A DNA stretch of 64,000 nt from Paramacrobiotus metropolitanus (taxonomy: Eukaryota; Tardigrada; Eutardigrada; Parachela; Macrobiotidae). The translations under genes and the position numbers were made by a program. The notes beneath the pieces are model-generated. The model was given only the letters and a program-made list of their open reading frames with translations, searched no databases and was not told the origin of the DNA. This document shows positions 35,055 through 43,928 of this stretch, piece after piece; within the stretch, counting starts at the first letter, position 1; the number at the start of each line of letters is the position of its first letter. Location: NCBI RefSeq assembly GCF_019649055.1, contig NW_026570391.1:62001-126000 (forward strand). The letters are read 5' to 3'.

Positions 35055-38000
35055 ATGTCGGGCGGTTCGATTCCTAGAAATCGCCCACCACCGCGTAAAA
35101 TCCCAGATAATAAAGTGATCATTGGGGCGTACGATGGATCGAGAGCTCAGACAAGGTTCAAATTCAACGCAAAAGAAATTCCGTTGAATTTGATGTATAT
35201 TGCTCTTAATGTTGAACCACCAGAAGCACAAGATGCATTCTGTGGAAAGTCATGGATTGATTATCAGGAAATCAGGCGGTACTTGAATTCCAAAACGAGA
35301 TTGCCAGCACATTTTAAACCTTGGATTGAGTACGAGGGATGTATCCCTGAAGCTTACCTGGACATCACTGATGAGCAGTTTAAAGCTGCTTTGCAGGATG
35401 CAAACAGGTGGCTGCCAGAATACACGGAAGATTTGAATAGACGAAGAGAGGCAGCTCAAGCCGCACTAACAGCGTCTAAAGCAACTGGAAAAACTCCCAA
35501 AAAACAGGCGGCGAATGAACGAGTCACGCGAGGTGCCAAGGAGAGAGTTCCAGCTCAGGCATCCGGCGCGATACTGGATGAGCCCATATCGGAAACTCCA
35601 AGCGTGGCCGAGAGTCAGACAGAACCCCAGTCGTCCCAGTCGGACAATAACTTGATAGCTTTGTCGGCTGCGGATAAAGCGGATATTTCTGAGGGATCTG
35701 AAACAAGAGCAAGTAAAAGCATTCGAGGTGGAACAATGACGTTTCACCCGGCACAATTAAAATTACATAGCTTTGTGTCAGAAAAGGATTTTGAACAACC
35801 AGATGAGGACTTCCTTACTCAAGCTAGGGAAGTCGATGAGCAGTTAGCTGCGGCAGAAACTGACCAGGACGTGGGTTTGATAGTCCGGCAAACCATGCCC
35901 GTATTGATCCAAAGTCTCCGCACGCTCATCGCATCTACAAAAACAAAAGTAGATGAAATGGGTAATACTATGTCATTAGATGCCCGCGTCGATGCAGAAC
36001 GAAACGAAAAATTGAAATTTCAAAATGACTTTAATGAAATGCGTATTAAATTTGAAGATGAACAAACGGAAAATGATAGATTGGCTAACGAAATACGTAT
36101 AGCAAACACTAATCTGCACGATTTAAGAGAAGCCAATAGAAATGCGGAGGCTGCGTGTAACGCAATGCAAGATGAGCGCGATACTTTAACAGACACGAAT
36201 CGAAAATTGGAAAAACAGTTGGAAGATGCCCAGAGAGATCTTTCAAACGCGAAAGCTACGATTGATGGCTTCAGCGCGCAACCAGCACCGGATTTAACGA
36301 AACAAATAGCTGATTTGAACCAAAAGCTCTCGAAAGCGCAGAAGGATTATAATTCTGAGAAAGATGCGCATAAATTAACTAATAAAAATTTGACGGATGC
36401 GCAGAACCTGGTCACGAAACTTACCAAAGACTTGGATGACGAGAAGAAGCGGGCTAAAGACGCTGAAGAGTCTCTCCAGCGGGATCTTACGCATGCGAAT
36501 GTCCAGCTCAACAATAAGTCTTCAGTTGGCCCGATGCACATTCCCAAGGAAAAGGATGATGCGTCCCAAAAGGAAATTGAGAGGCTACAGGGTCTGTTGA
36601 CTACAGAGCGAGAGAATGTTCAAAAGGCCCAAAAGGAATTTAAAGATTTGAAAAAGGACAAAAGATGTGATAATTGTGAGAACGCGATTCAAGCGAAAAA
36701 TAAAGCACAAGCTGATGCTTATGAAAAGTCTGAAACGTGCAACCGGCTTTACGCGGAAAATGCACAGTGCCGAAAAGAATGGCATGAAAAACATGATCAG
36801 CTTACCAAGATGGAAGTAGATTTCAGGGAAGCATGTAACGAACTTCTCCAGTTTCGAAATTCAAACACTGCTCTTGGAGGCAGTGAGAGATATTTTCAGA
36901 GGGAAGCACCGGTAGCGACAGGAGATGTATTACGTCCTCCCGCGTTTACACCATTTAATCCCCAAAATTTCTCGTCATACGTTGATCAGCCTTTAGCTAC
37001 TGGCAGTAATCCAGCTGGCATATTGAGGAAGCCTAGACAGGAATCACGAGTCGAATTCTCGGAGGCTCAGGCCATGCCGCGTTCATCGTCAGAAAGTCAA
37101 ATTCCAAGGGAAACGGCATCTGCGAAACAGAGGAAGAATGGCTCAACAGATTTACGCCAACAAATTCTGAAAAGAACAGCTGACGAATCTAGTCGCCAGA
37201 TGCGAGGAACGGAAAATAGAGACAGTTCTGATACAGAAAATGAACTGATGGATGATGCCCTGATGGAGGACGAACATCGTCGCCCCAGTAGCACGGCCAG
37301 TAATGAGTCTATGTCTAGAAATCCCCAGCTGGAGGAATGGCTAAATAAACAGACCCAAATTTCGGATAGAACGACGCTTACACAAGAAAGCGTTGTTGAA
37401 CTTTTGGCGAAAATTGTGGAAAAGGACAGCGATAAAACAGTAGGAGGTATGAAGTTACTTGCCTTTGATGACGCACATCCGGAAAAAATTCAAAGATGGC
37501 TCATGAATGTTGAACAATGTAGAGCCACGAATAACTGGAATGATGAAACAACGTGTCGCAGAGTAATCGGTGCATTCACCGGTCCGTCTTTTCAATGGTT
37601 CGAAAAGTTCTGGAAGGACAATAAAGGCAAATCATGGTCAGATTTCTTCAAGCCGGCTATTGTGGAGCATTTTAACGGCTCTTTGTCTAAAGCCGATATT
37701 CGTCGAAAAATGAATAACCGTAAGCTGGAGTTCTATGAACCCGTTCGTGCTTACCTAGATAGCTTCCTCCCATGGTTCGAAGAATTGAAAGTATCCGATG
37801 AGGAACAGGTTGAAGCACTCCTAGAGGGCGTCCAGGAGCACCGACCTGCGTGGTTCCGTGAAATATATAACGCGGCGCCTAAAAATTATGCGGAGTTTGA
37901 AAAGAAACTACAAGAGTGTGAGAAGCTATGGAAGCGTATGAATAAAGATAAAAAGGCACCTGAATCAACACAGAAAAGCGCTCCTTCAGAACCGAGAAGT

Positions 38001-41000
38001 GCCGGTAATAACAATTATAATAATTCGAATTATGAAAATAGAGGCGGCCGCGGTGGCTCGTCTCAGAGAGGAAATTATTATTCGAACCGGGGAGGCCGCG
38101 GAAATTATGGTAACAATCGCGGAGGATATTCCTGCTCGTACACGGAGACAGTGATTCCTCAGCCGCAAAATTCGGTGGCTCCTGTGCAGCCTGTCCTGAA
38201 TGTGCCCCAGCCGCAGTTTGTCCCTGTCCCGGTGTTTCAACAGCCGCAATATGTTGAGCAACAACACCCGGTGCAATTTGCGCAGACCTTCCCGCAACCA
38301 ATTCCCATGCAGGCTGCGATGCCTGTTCCTATGCAGATGATGAATCCAATGATACCAGTTATGCAGTCACAGTTCCAACAACCGGTACAGAACTTCGATC
38401 CGCAATACCAACAGAATGGCCCTGCGAATAACAACAATTATGATGGCGGCAATAATCGTGGAAATTACCGAAATAATAATAACAACTATCGCGGACGTGG
38501 CAATTATAATAACAATAATAATCGCCAACAAAATCAGAATAACCAGAATTACCGGCAAAATCAGCAGGCAGGTAGTCAGCCCCCGTTTGATGAACGAAAT
38601 ATCCTAAAAGATAAATGGCGAACAAATCGCGGAGTCGAGATTTGCTTCCGCTGTCATGGTCTTCATCCTGCAGCTGGTTGTACGAATCAATTTATACTTC
38701 CCCGTCAGTATGAGCCATCTGCAGAATTATTGGCACGTTACAATAACCCGCAGCAGCAGATTAATATGATGGAGTTGGACTTACCGGCCGGTTTGTCCAC
38801 GCCGCCGCCACAGTGCAATAAAATGGAAGTACAGGATTTTTCGCAATATCCGTTGGCAGATCACGTGTGTTTATTACCGACGCTGGATGCCCAGGCATGG
38901 TATTCTGTTATTGACATAAATTACCAGAAAGTGAAAACCATGCTAGATACTGGGTCTAGCATTTCAGTCATGTCTCTCAAAATGGCTAAAGATTTAAAAT
39001 TAAATATTCATCGCTGTCCTGATCACATTAAAGGCAGGGTTGTACATACAGCGTATCAAGGAAGACAGTTGATCGAGCCGTTGTCAGTAGTGGTTACAAT
39101 CCACGAGTTTGGGATGGCTTTTGAGCACGCGATGCTTGTGAGTTCCACTTTCGATAGGGACCACGTTGTTTTAGGTTTAGACTTTTTAGCTACAAAGCCT
39201 TTTATCCTGGATATGAACACCATGACGTGGCGTCTCTCGCGTAGACAGCCTAATGCACCGGCATTTTTACGTCGTGAAACCCACTTGATGTCGGATGTTA
39301 TTCGCTCTCACGATTTTGATCCATTAATTCCTGCGGGAGTTAAGCCGTCCCCGTCAATTCCAGCGTTGATGTTAACAGAGCGCATCGGTGTCGCTAAGGA
39401 AGCAAAATTCGTACCGTATGAGTCAGCTCATTTAATTCTGGCAAAAGCTGATCCGGAAATTTGTATTTTACACTTACAAAAGGCCAAGCAGGAGTGGCCG
39501 CGTCCAGTCCCGCCGCTACCAGTGATAAAAACGGCTGATGTCCTGGTGAAAACGGAAATTAAAGAAACTACACCAGTTCAGGTAGCTCCGATTAAAAAGG
39601 GATCTGACCAGCGTGATGAAGAGTTTGTGCGCAGTGTTGTACAGGAGATGATTCGTCAATATCTCCCGAGAGCGGCTTCCGTCGCCGATGAACCAGTCAA
39701 GCCTGCAATTAAAAAAGAAATTAAAGTGGAGAAAAACCCAGAACCAAGTCAAGTTCGTGGGGGAGGCGGTGAAACAATTGTAAATAGTATGCAGTTAAGT
39801 TCGCGGGGGAGAGAACAGGCGTCTTCCCAGCCGCCAATCAAAAAAGAAAAAGCTGTACAGCCGTCGCCGGCAAGCAGTTCAAGTACCTTACCTTCGGTAT
39901 CGATTAGTCCTGTGCCTAAATCTGGCTCCAGTCAAGTTCGTGGGGGTGACGATTCCCTGCAACTTCCGATTCAAATTTCGTCAGTGGACGCAGTATTAAA
40001 GCAGCATCCTGCAGCAAAATATCTCTACATGGGTGTCATGGAAAAGTCCGCAAAGGTTGTCGAATGTCTTAGCATGGACAATAAACTACTAAATGTCATA
40101 CCGGTAGAGCGCGACCGTAGAGACGTCGATCAAGTCCATGATTATCCGTCTTTTATGGCACGTAATCCAGAGTTGAAGAAGTGGATGACGCCGATGGACA
40201 GGCCACAGGATAAACAGTTGTTTCCCTCGGAGCAACGCTTCAGAGATCCACAGTTTTGGCGCGAAACTCAACAGCAGTGTGTTGATAGCCGGATGTGGTA
40301 TAAGATGTACAAAAAGCCGTCCCACGCTAATACTAATTTTACGAAGTACGAAATTAATCGGTTTGTTATTTGTGAAGGGATATTGTGCAGAGTACCTGAT
40401 CATTCTGGTGCATGTCCGAGAATTTACGTGCCGCACCAATGGCGACAGAAATTAATCGCCTGCTTCCACGAAATTCTTATCCATCGGCAAGCGTACGGCC
40501 GACATGAAAAGCTATACCCGTACTTGGTGAAATTATTTTATTGGCCTGATTGTATAATTGAAATCGAACGATTTGAGAAAAACTGTGACGTATGTCGGAA
40601 TTCGATTAATGACCGTCGGCATTTTGAAACAATTAAAAGAAATGAACAATTACACGCACAGAAAGCTACAGGAAAACGTAAAGTTACCTTTTCCGGGGAC
40701 AATCCAGCACCAGCAGGGGAATTTGAAAATGGTAACTTTGTCCCTGCAGATGGCATGAAGCCCATTGATATCGGTCCGTGTCCAACTTCCTACGAAGATA
40801 AGCAGGCGGAGAAGCAAAGAGAAATAAACTCCCAATTAATTGGTAACTCACCGCAGGAGTATAAGTTGATCAGTGACCAAATGTCGGATTTACTTCCTCC
40901 GGCAGTCAGGGCATCATACGACTCTCCTGTAGATGTCGACATCAACGAACAGTGGGAAATCTGGAATGAAATACAGAAAAAGAAGGCATTGAGTGAATCT

Positions 41001-43928
41001 GCAGCTGTTAATTCAGTACAACCCATCGTAGGAAATTACCGACCACCACTGGAAGGTTCGGGAAGGAGTTCGCCCAGGCGTAAAAAGTCCAGTTACAGCC
41101 GTAGAATTCGGCGGGAATACGCCGAGCGCGAGGCCGCAAGTCAGATGTCTGCTGAGATAGTGCCGCCGGCACCGGTGTTGCAACAACCGACGGCTAAAAA
41201 TTTGCCCAAACGGTCTCAGGACGTCCGTGAGTCCACTGATATCCCGGCATGCGTGTATTCGAAGGATGTCATCGAACTGGCGTACAGGGACGCCCATCTG
41301 AAACAGGCACAAGCACAGGTTGAAGTCAATTCGGTAGAACACGATATTTACCGCTTCGAACCCGAACCCGGCCCGATCGATTGCTTCAAAATGGAGTTAT
41401 TTCCGGCTTCCCCGGTGATAATCCAGCCCCATTCACAGGGAATTATCCGCGCAACGACGTCCATGTCTGATGAGCAGTTTATGGAATTTCAGGATGAGTA
41501 CCTATACACCCAGCCGTTCTTATATGAAGGAAAAATTCCCGAATCAAACAAGAATGCCGTACTCTTGGACGGCGTCTTAACGCTTAATGAGTACGGTAAT
41601 TGCCGAGTCTGTGTTGTCAACGTTTCGGATAAACCATTGGTTCTGTACGAGGAAACCAACCTTGGCGAAGTCGCGCTCGTCGATGCGGTCTATCAGATGG
41701 ACTCTCCAGAGTTTCAGGAGAGTTGTCAAGAAGAGATTAATGGTGTTCCCAATGATGACAAGGGCATCCCAGTGCCGGAGAAAATCCATGAATGTGTAGC
41801 CATGCAGTTGCCGCCACCCGCCGTCAGTGCTGTTGACCCTGAAACAGAGGAAACTTTCGCAAAGATCAAAGTGGGAGATATTTGCCCTAGCAAGGACGAA
41901 CTGAAAGCTATATTTTATCAGGCAAAATCAGTCTTACCGACTAAAGCGCGTCCTGTGGGATGCTGTACCATTTACGAGCACTCCGTGGATACAGGCACAA
42001 GTTTGCCGGTCAGAACTCCTCCGTATCGCACGTCGTTTGAAGATCGCAAATGGCTCCAAGCTAAAACTCAAGAAATGATTAAAGACGGTATCATTGAGCC
42101 AACAAATTCGGCGTGGGGAAGTCCTATATGTATCGTAAAAAAGAAGGATAAATCTCGGCGATTAACCGTGGATTTTCGTAAATTAAACGAACGGTTAATG
42201 GGCAGCAGTTATCCGCTTCCCAGAGTTGACGACATATTAAATGCCCTCGATAAAGCTACGGTGTTCAGCAAGATTGACTTAAAGAGTGGATTTTGGCAAA
42301 TTAAAATAAAACCGGAAGACCGATGTAAAACGACAATGGTTGGTGAAGAGTTCACGTTCCAATACAAAGTCTTACCTTTTGGGATGAAGGACGCGCCTTC
42401 GGCTTTCCAGCGCGCCATGGATTTAACGCTTGCAAACATGAAGTGGAGGAACGTGTTAGTTTTTATTGATGACATTATTGTCTTCAGTAAAAACCTGGCA
42501 GATCATATGCGTGATTTACAGGAGCTCTTTCTGCGGCTCCAGGAATGCGGCTGGACGATTAACCCTGAAAAAACAGAATTATTTGTTAATTCAATTACCT
42601 TTTTGGGTCATACGGTCGATCAGTTCGGTATAAGTACAGATCCAGAAAAAATTCAGGCGGTTAAGGAGTTTGGCCCTATAAAAGACAAAAAAGACATATT
42701 ACGGTTCCTAAGTATGGTAGGATATTATCGTCAATTCATTAAGAATTTTCAAGAGATTGCGGAGCCGCTTCAGAAGTTGATTCCCAAAAAAGTTACCTTT
42801 GAATGGGGAACGGATCAGTGCAGGTCTGTGGAACAATTGAAGGAGGCCTTGGTGACGGCGCCGGTCTTGGCCCGTTACGACCCAGAGGCTTTGTCGCGAG
42901 TTATCGTCGATGCCAGCACTATCGCTGTGGGTGCAGTTCTTATGCAATGTCCCAAGGATAAACCGACGGATGTGCCAACGAACTGGCGTCCTATCGCATA
43001 TTTAAGTCGCAAGTTGACTGAAACACAGAAAAGACTGTATTTCCCCACTGAACTTGAAGCTTACGCAGTTATCTGTGCTTTAAAGAAATGGAAACATTAT
43101 TTGTCCGATTATCAGTTCGAAGTACAAACGGATCATCAAGCATTAGTGTTCTTAAATAATATGCGCGATGCTGCTGGTCGCCTCGGGCGCTGGGCGTTAT
43201 ATATCCAGCAATTCAACACGAAGCCTGTTCATATACCTGGCAAGGAGAATGTAATTGCTGACGCCTTGAGTAGAAATCCAGGAGAACAACCGGAACCTGA
43301 CTCCGACGACTCGGACATCGAGTTTGACTATCGGCAAACTTACCCTTTTGCCGGTGATGCCGCGATGATCGAGTGTTGTTTCGCTATCCTGGAGAGAGAT
43401 TATGTGGATATTCGCTTTGAGATGATGTCGGCCGAAGTTAAAGCCATTCCAGAGGAAGACATGAAAGCCTTTGATGAGGATAAGGTGCAGAAGTTGATTA
43501 CAGACGATAAGGCTTCATACTGGGCTGAAGAGCAGTCTCGCGATGCGCGAATTGTCCGATGGCGGCTGCTCCTAGAAAACAAAAAGGAAAAGATGTCAGA
43601 TCACGAGAAATTACACCTAAATAAATTTGTAGTAAAACAGGGTGTTGTATACTACAAGTTTGAATTAAACCGCAAGATCTATTACTGCATGTATGTACCT
43701 GTTCACTGGCGGCTTCAGTTCCTTCAGGATAACCATGATTCCCCGTTAGCGGCACACTTGGGCGTCCTGGCCACCTATAAAAGGATGTACAAGTATTTTT
43801 ATTGGCCCGTATGTTCGAGTCTGTTAAAAGTTATTGTGCCTCTTGCCCGGCGTGCCTTGCACAAAATCCTCTCGCTACGGCACCGGCCGGTGCTCTCCAG
43901 TCAAATCCGACGGTTCCTCCTCGGTTAG
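35055..43928 (+). CDS. Gag-Pol polyprotein, frame 1 (Gag, protease, RT, RNase H)
   Basis: A 2,957-codon frame starting at an ATG nine bases after the last leader hairpin. Order of parts: a novel N-terminal region; coiled coil at about 285-600; capsid-like Gag core at about 800-970; RGG and Asn/Gln-rich stretches at about 985-1,180; a CX2CX3HX4C knuckle at Cys1197-Cys1209; an aspartic protease with DTGSS at Asp1298; an extra integrase-type H2C2 module (His1810, His1817, Cys1844, Cys1847); RT with YPLPRVDD at 2,386 and the active-site FIDD at 2,470-2,473; RNase H with Asp2619. The integrase zinc finger begins with His2894 and His2901. The frame then leaves the conserved path after FYWP and stops. 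A Gag-Pol of about 3,540 residues is unusually long for the family. The protein would assemble particles and copy and insert the element. Confidence 0.93.
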   Translation: MSGGSIPRNRPPPRKIPDNKVIIGAYDGSRAQTRFKFNAKEIPLNLMYIALNVEPPEAQDAFCGKSWIDYQEIRRYLNSKTRLPAHFKPWIEYEGCIPEAYLDITDEQFKAALQDANRWLPEYTEDLNRRREAAQAALTASKATGKTPKKQAANERVTRGAKERVPAQASGAILDEPISETPSVAESQTEPQSSQSDNNLIALSAADKADISEGSETRASKSIRGGTMTFHPAQLKLHSFVSEKDFEQPDEDFLTQAREVDEQLAAAETDQDVGLIVRQTMPVLIQSLRTLIASTKTKVDEMGNTMSLDARVDAERNEKLKFQNDFNEMRIKFEDEQTENDRLANEIRIANTNLHDLREANRNAEAACNAMQDERDTLTDTNRKLEKQLEDAQRDLSNAKATIDGFSAQPAPDLTKQIADLNQKLSKAQKDYNSEKDAHKLTNKNLTDAQNLVTKLTKDLDDEKKRAKDAEESLQRDLTHANVQLNNKSSVGPMHIPKEKDDASQKEIERLQGLLTTERENVQKAQKEFKDLKKDKRCDNCENAIQAKNKAQADAYEKSETCNRLYAENAQCRKEWHEKHDQLTKMEVDFREACNELLQFRNSNTALGGSERYFQREAPVATGDVLRPPAFTPFNPQNFSSYVDQPLATGSNPAGILRKPRQESRVEFSEAQAMPRSSSESQIPRETASAKQRKNGSTDLRQQILKRTADESSRQMRGTENRDSSDTENELMDDALMEDEHRRPSSTASNESMSRNPQLEEWLNKQTQISDRTTLTQESVVELLAKIVEKDSDKTVGGMKLLAFDDAHPEKIQRWLMNVEQCRATNNWNDETTCRRVIGAFTGPSFQWFEKFWKDNKGKSWSDFFKPAIVEHFNGSLSKADIRRKMNNRKLEFYEPVRAYLDSFLPWFEELKVSDEEQVEALLEGVQEHRPAWFREIYNAAPKNYAEFEKKLQECEKLWKRMNKDKKAPESTQKSAPSEPRSAGNNNYNNSNYENRGGRGGSSQRGNYYSNRGGRGNYGNNRGGYSCSYTETVIPQPQNSVAPVQPVLNVPQPQFVPVPVFQQPQYVEQQHPVQFAQTFPQPIPMQAAMPVPMQMMNPMIPVMQSQFQQPVQNFDPQYQQNGPANNNNYDGGNNRGNYRNNNNNYRGRGNYNNNNNRQQNQNNQNYRQNQQAGSQPPFDERNILKDKWRTNRGVEICFRCHGLHPAAGCTNQFILPRQYEPSAELLARYNNPQQQINMMELDLPAGLSTPPPQCNKMEVQDFSQYPLADHVCLLPTLDAQAWYSVIDINYQKVKTMLDTGSSISVMSLKMAKDLKLNIHRCPDHIKGRVVHTAYQGRQLIEPLSVVVTIHEFGMAFEHAMLVSSTFDRDHVVLGLDFLATKPFILDMNTMTWRLSRRQPNAPAFLRRETHLMSDVIRSHDFDPLIPAGVKPSPSIPALMLTERIGVAKEAKFVPYESAHLILAKADPEICILHLQKAKQEWPRPVPPLPVIKTADVLVKTEIKETTPVQVAPIKKGSDQRDEEFVRSVVQEMIRQYLPRAASVADEPVKPAIKKEIKVEKNPEPSQVRGGGGETIVNSMQLSSRGREQASSQPPIKKEKAVQPSPASSSSTLPSVSISPVPKSGSSQVRGGDDSLQLPIQISSVDAVLKQHPAAKYLYMGVMEKSAKVVECLSMDNKLLNVIPVERDRRDVDQVHDYPSFMARNPELKKWMTPMDRPQDKQLFPSEQRFRDPQFWRETQQQCVDSRMWYKMYKKPSHANTNFTKYEINRFVICEGILCRVPDHSGACPRIYVPHQWRQKLIACFHEILIHRQAYGRHEKLYPYLVKLFYWPDCIIEIERFEKNCDVCRNSINDRRHFETIKRNEQLHAQKATGKRKVTFSGDNPAPAGEFENGNFVPADGMKPIDIGPCPTSYEDKQAEKQREINSQLIGNSPQEYKLISDQMSDLLPPAVRASYDSPVDVDINEQWEIWNEIQKKKALSESAAVNSVQPIVGNYRPPLEGSGRSSPRRKKSSYSRRIRREYAEREAASQMSAEIVPPAPVLQQPTAKNLPKRSQDVRESTDIPACVYSKDVIELAYRDAHLKQAQAQVEVNSVEHDIYRFEPEPGPIDCFKMELFPASPVIIQPHSQGIIRATTSMSDEQFMEFQDEYLYTQPFLYEGKIPESNKNAVLLDGVLTLNEYGNCRVCVVNVSDKPLVLYEETNLGEVALVDAVYQMDSPEFQESCQEEINGVPNDDKGIPVPEKIHECVAMQLPPPAVSAVDPETEETFAKIKVGDICPSKDELKAIFYQAKSVLPTKARPVGCCTIYEHSVDTGTSLPVRTPPYRTSFEDRKWLQAKTQEMIKDGIIEPTNSAWGSPICIVKKKDKSRRLTVDFRKLNERLMGSSYPLPRVDDILNALDKATVFSKIDLKSGFWQIKIKPEDRCKTTMVGEEFTFQYKVLPFGMKDAPSAFQRAMDLTLANMKWRNVLVFIDDIIVFSKNLADHMRDLQELFLRLQECGWTINPEKTELFVNSITFLGHTVDQFGISTDPEKIQAVKEFGPIKDKKDILRFLSMVGYYRQFIKNFQEIAEPLQKLIPKKVTFEWGTDQCRSVEQLKEALVTAPVLARYDPEALSRVIVDASTIAVGAVLMQCPKDKPTDVPTNWRPIAYLSRKLTETQKRLYFPTELEAYAVICALKKWKHYLSDYQFEVQTDHQALVFLNNMRDAAGRLGRWALYIQQFNTKPVHIPGKENVIADALSRNPGEQPEPDSDDSDIEFDYRQTYPFAGDAAMIECCFAILERDYVDIRFEMMSAEVKAIPEEDMKAFDEDKVQKLITDDKASYWAEEQSRDARIVRWRLLLENKKEKMSDHEKLHLNKFVVKQGVVYYKFELNRKIYYCMYVPVHWRLQFLQDNHDSPLAAHLGVLATYKRMYKYFYWPVCSSLLKVIVPLARRALHKILSLRHRPVLSSQIRRFLLG
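39750..39770 (+). other. internal PPT-like copy 1
   Basis: Contains GTTCGTGGGGG, the same 11 bases that precede the 3' LTR, followed by AGGCG. It encodes SQVRGG in frame with pol. Confidence 0.4.
39936..39951 (+). promoter_or_regulatory. candidate central polypurine tract
   Basis: GTTCGTGGGGGTGACG is identical over 16 bases to 57,339-57,354, which spans the 3' tract and the first five bases of the LTR. It lies within pol, 6.2 kb from the 5' end of the element. Duplicated central tracts prime a second plus-strand start in lentiviruses and a few LTR elements; that role here is inferred. Confidence 0.45.

Noticed and set aside
37879-38625. Minus-strand frames of 60-140 codons opposite the RGG and Asn/Gln-rich part of Gag
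   Set aside because: Low-complexity codons such as AAT and CAA give open reverse frames; no independent coding signal.
43794-43802. T-TTT-TAT as a -1 ribosomal slippery site
   Set aside because: The second codon does not allow re-pairing after a -1 slip, and shifting there would destroy the conserved FYWP segment. The frame change fits better a few bases downstream as an indel.
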